A stretch of 64,000 nt of DNA from Pelomonas candidula (lineage in GTDB: Bacteria; Pseudomonadota; Gammaproteobacteria; Burkholderiales; Burkholderiaceae_C): positions 14,483-78,482 of the forward strand of contig NZ_JBIGIC010000020.1 in the NCBI RefSeq assembly GCF_043555985.1. The letters run 5' to 3'. This document shows, one piece after another, positions 62,012 through 64,000 of the stretch (the stretch's first letter is position 1; every line of letters begins with the position of its first letter). Made by a program: the position numbers and the translations under genes. A model generated the notes under the pieces. That model made no database searches and was not told the origin of the DNA. It was given only the letters and a program-made list of their open reading frames with translations.

Positions 62012-62467
62012 ATGACGGACGACGTGGTCGAGGTGATAGCCGATTGGCCTCAGCCCGCCTCATCCGGGGAGCCCATCGTCATTGCGGGTCGCGGCCCGCT
62101 ACGCATCTGCTACACCACGGCTGACGAGAGGGTCGCCACCATCGTCTTCGATGTCTGCCACCAGGTCATCTACGGAAATCCGAACGACGAGGCGCTGACC
62201 GGGCATCCTCTCTATACGCACGGCTTGAAGTTCTACTCCGTGCACAAGGTGCGCCACTCGACGCGACTCGCGTCACTGGAGCGTGCGAACTCGGCCCATC
62301 CTCGTCACGACGCAGCGCGGTACCTTAGGGACAAGGAGCACTTCGTCTTCACCTTCCAGGACGGTACCCTTGAGTGCTTGGTCACGACAGGCACTCGCTT
62401 TCCAGCGAAGGTGCTGACGTTCGACACGACCGACGAGGCAATGGCTGCCATGAAGGACGCTTCGTGA
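62012..62467 (+). CDS. Island protein of unknown function, gene A of an overlapping pair
   Basis: 151 residues from the ATG at 62012, which has a perfect AGGAGG site. Acidic N terminus, then a beta-rich central part (GPLRICYTTADERVATIVFDVCHQVIYGNPNDEAL) with a Tyr/His-rich segment (HPLYTHGLKFYSVHKVRHS) and a short DKEHFVFTFQDGTLECLV strand pair. No signal peptide, membrane helix or catalytic motif is recognised. It overlaps the next gene by GTGA. It is the first cargo gene of the tRNA-Ser island. Confidence 0.7.
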   Translation: MTDDVVEVIADWPQPASSGEPIVIAGRGPLRICYTTADERVATIVFDVCHQVIYGNPNDEALTGHPLYTHGLKFYSVHKVRHSTRLASLERANSAHPRHDAARYLRDKEHFVFTFQDGTLECLVTTGTRFPAKVLTFDTTDEAMAAMKDAS

Positions 62468-62949
62468 CCTTGGCAATTGACTACCGACTCACTGGCTCGG
62501 GCTGGGCCGTCTGCATCGTCCGCACAGGTGGCAAGGACTACGAGATATCAGCCTCGTATCTGTCCGATGCACTGGGCAACCTCGTGCTTGCCGCCGCCGC
62601 CGTCCTGGCGGGCGCGCACAGCATCTCGGTCGGCTTCGACGAAGAGCCGGGCGAGTACCGTTGGGCCGTCGTCCGAACGGACAACGGCACCGTGAGGCTT
62701 ACCGTCTTATCCTTCCAGGAACTCTGGGGCAATCGCCCAGATGCCGAAGGCACACCCCTGTGCTCCTGGACGGGCCATCCTGTCGACCTGGGACGCGCTG
62801 TCAGGGACGCTGCCGAAGCGGTTCTCAATGCACACGGCCTCGCGGGCTACAAGGAACGCTGGGCAGAGCACGACTTCCCGTCACTGCAGTTGGAACTGCT
62901 TAAGCGCTACATCACCGAGTGGGAACGCAACCGGCAGGCCCCAGGCTAG
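62464..62949 (+). CDS. Island protein of unknown function, gene B of an overlapping pair
   Basis: 161 residues from a GTG that overlaps the stop of gene A. Sequence starts VTLAIDYRLTGSGWAVCIVRTGGKDYEISASYLSDALGNLVLAAAAVLAGAHSISVGFDEEPGEYRW, suggesting a compact alpha/beta domain, then LCSWTGHPVDLGRAVRDAAEAVLNAHGLAGYKERWAEHDFPSLQLELLKRYI. No membrane helix or known motif. The tight coupling with gene A suggests that the two products work together, possibly as a complex, antitoxin or immunity pair; this is speculation from form only. Confidence 0.65.
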   Translation: MTLAIDYRLTGSGWAVCIVRTGGKDYEISASYLSDALGNLVLAAAAVLAGAHSISVGFDEEPGEYRWAVVRTDNGTVRLTVLSFQELWGNRPDAEGTPLCSWTGHPVDLGRAVRDAAEAVLNAHGLAGYKERWAEHDFPSLQLELLKRYITEWERNRQAPG

Positions 62950-63022
62950 AAGCGGCGGACGGATAAAACTCAGGCCATATACGGAAATGGCGTCGCCTTG
63001 ACGTCTTCTTGCCAGAGCCGTT

Positions 63023-63673
63023 ATGCACCCCCTTCCGTCCCTCGACAGCCCCTCCTCCACCCCGACGAGCGAGGCGTCCGCAAACGCCGCCCCCGTTGAT
63101 GACTTCTTCCCCTCTGGCCGCTTTGCCAGGGTTCCCGCCGAAGCGTTGGGCCCTCTCGCCTTCGATGGGGAGTACAGCATGGAGCACTCCGAGTTCCGCC
63201 TGTTCGTGGCGCTGTGCCGCTTTCGCGGACGTGCCCAGCTGGTCAACCCCAGCCAGGAAACGCTGGCCAAGATGACGGGCATGGCGCGCAACAACGTCTC
63301 CCGCGCCGCCAATCGCCTGCAGGACAAGGGCTGGGTGCGGCTCCACCACCGGGACGACAACCCGCGCAAGGCCATCGAGAACTATGAGCTGCTCATCCCC
63401 ACCCCGGGTGTGACCGTCGTCGTCCCTCCCAAGCCGACGAAGGCGCGCGCCAAGCCCGTCGAGGCAGCAGCGCCGGCCCATCTCCTCGCTCGCCCCGAGC
63501 CGCTGTTTCCGTCCGAGCCGCTCCCCGACCACCTGCACCTGCCGGACAGCGACGACTTCGATGCGATGGACGACGACGCGCTGTACCGCGGCGAAGTGGA
63601 CATCGACAGCGAGCCCATGTCTGCCACGGAGCTCTACGAGGCGCTGACCCAGTTGGAGCTTCAGGAGGCGTGA
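63023..63673 (+). CDS. Winged-helix (HTH_36-like) protein of the island
   Basis: 216 residues. Residues about 45-125 form a winged helix: FRLFVALCRFRGRAQLVNPSQETLAKMTGMARNNVSRAANRLQDKGWVRLHHRDDNPRKAIENYEL, resembling replication-initiator or plasmid/phage regulators that use a 'Leu-Ala-x-x-Gly-Met-x-Arg' recognition helix. The tail is Pro/Ala-rich and acidic. The upstream ribosome site is weak, so the start could also be an internal ATG at 63179 or so. A good terminator follows at 63756. Confidence 0.75.
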   Translation: MHPLPSLDSPSSTPTSEASANAAPVDDFFPSGRFARVPAEALGPLAFDGEYSMEHSEFRLFVALCRFRGRAQLVNPSQETLAKMTGMARNNVSRAANRLQDKGWVRLHHRDDNPRKAIENYELLIPTPGVTVVVPPKPTKARAKPVEAAAPAHLLARPEPLFPSEPLPDHLHLPDSDDFDAMDDDALYRGEVDIDSEPMSATELYEALTQLELQEA

Positions 63674-63755
63674 GCCTCCCTTGGTTGCCCGGTCAGGAGT
63701 CCTATCCCTGGTCGGGCGACAGCGAGGATGCCGGCCGCCGCATCCTTGTCGCATC

Positions 63756-63790
63756 GGGCGTCTCGCTATGAGACGCCCTCTCTTTTCTCT
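63756..63790 (+). terminator. Rho-independent terminator after the winged-helix gene
   Basis: GGGCGTCTC-GCTAT-GAGACGCCC is a 9-base perfect stem followed by a pyrimidine-rich TCTCTTTTCTC tract, 82 bases after the stop at 63673. Confidence 0.8.
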
Positions 63791-63924
63791 TGGTCTGGTT
63801 TCTTCCAGACTCTCCTTCAAGGAAAGTACTCTCTTTGTGTATCGCCTTGAGCCGTGTCGTGTGGCTCGTGCTGCGTATCCGTCCGGCCAACTCACCTTGA
63901 ACGGCCCGTGGCCGGCAGCCAGGA

Positions 63925-63956
63925 TGGTGCCCACCAAACAAGTTAGGTGGACACCA
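63925..63956. repeat. 11-base inverted repeat over the start of the last gene
   Basis: TGGTGCCCACC and GGTGGACACCA match at 10 of 11 positions around a 10-base centre. The right arm contains the ribosome site (AGGTGG) and the first base of the start codon at 63956. Position and form would suit an operator or an insertion-sequence end. Confidence 0.4.
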
Positions 63957-64000
63957 TGTCAGACGCCAAGCCGGCCCTCCGCCGGCGTCACGATGCAGAG
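63956..64000 (+). CDS. Start of a probable transposase gene (IS66/IS3 OrfA-like), truncated by the window end
   Basis: Only the first 15 codons are present: ATG with AGGTGG in front, reading MSDAKPALRRRHDAE. A short charged start with RRRH followed by an acidic residue is the usual opening of IS66 TnpA or IS3 OrfA DNA-binding proteins (...RRRHSxEFK...). The call is tentative, as the HTH itself is outside the window. Confidence 0.45.
   Translation, partial: MSDAKPALRRRHDAE

Overview
The window is a chromosome segment from a high-GC, Gram-negative bacterium. Trimeric porin, TonB-dependent receptors, MHS/FucP-type carriers, a urea ABC operon, ergothioneine genes, homogentisate catabolism and the overall gene style point to a betaproteobacterium of the order Burkholderiales, most like the Roseateles/Mitsuaria/Pelomonas/Rubrivivax group. 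That placement is inference from gene content; no rRNA gene is present. Genes are dense, and operons are tightly packed with many ATGA or GTGA stop/start overlaps.

Layout. 1-2580: end of a BMP-type nucleoside/purine ABC transporter with its lipoprotein receptor and an adenine deaminase (purine salvage). 2602-9532: a quinate/shikimate catabolic operon (porin, HPPD-like VOC protein, 3-dehydroshikimate dehydratase, MHS transporter, shikimate/quinate dehydrogenase, type II dehydroquinase) read divergently from an IclR regulator, with a perfect 13-3-13 palindrome between them. 9480-11547: AEC-family carrier and divergent LysR regulator. 11498-14447: SNF2-type helicase and an RpiB/LacAB-type isomerase. 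14702-21568: a minus-strand fatty-acid/acyl-CoA degradation operon (FadJ-like protein, thiolase, thioesterases, acyl-CoA dehydrogenase, SDR) with a TetR-like operator upstream. 21701-24972: small anchored coiled-coil protein, membrane patatin, VanZ-like protein. 25046-27171: egtB-egtD (ergothioneine). 27648-33138: urtABCDE urea transporter with a well-matched sigma-54 promoter.

33498-38501 is an operon of an orphan sugar-type binding protein, an OmpR-type response regulator, a histidine kinase and a flavin-dependent tryptophan-halogenase-like protein. It is followed by a tail-specific protease gene and a complete IS3-family element (41074-42306) that has no target-site duplication. 42351-46450 holds a FucP-type sugar carrier and a TonB receptor. 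46672-52743 is a homogentisate cluster (fahA, hmgA, a MhaB-like DUF2783 protein, a MhaA-like flavin hydroxylase and an MBL-fold protein) with a divergent IclR regulator. 53222-58978 holds a second TonB receptor, a FeeM-type N-acyl amino acid synthase, a SapC-family protein and a CorC-type membrane protein. 59165-59989 is apaH.

At 60020 a tRNA-Ser(UGA) gene is followed directly by a large tyrosine recombinase, two overlapping genes of unknown function, a winged-helix protein and the first codons of a probable transposase. This is the left edge of a tRNA-borne integrative island that runs off the window. The least-described material is in this island, in the binding-protein/two-component/halogenase operon, and in the split form of the dehydroshikimate dehydratase.
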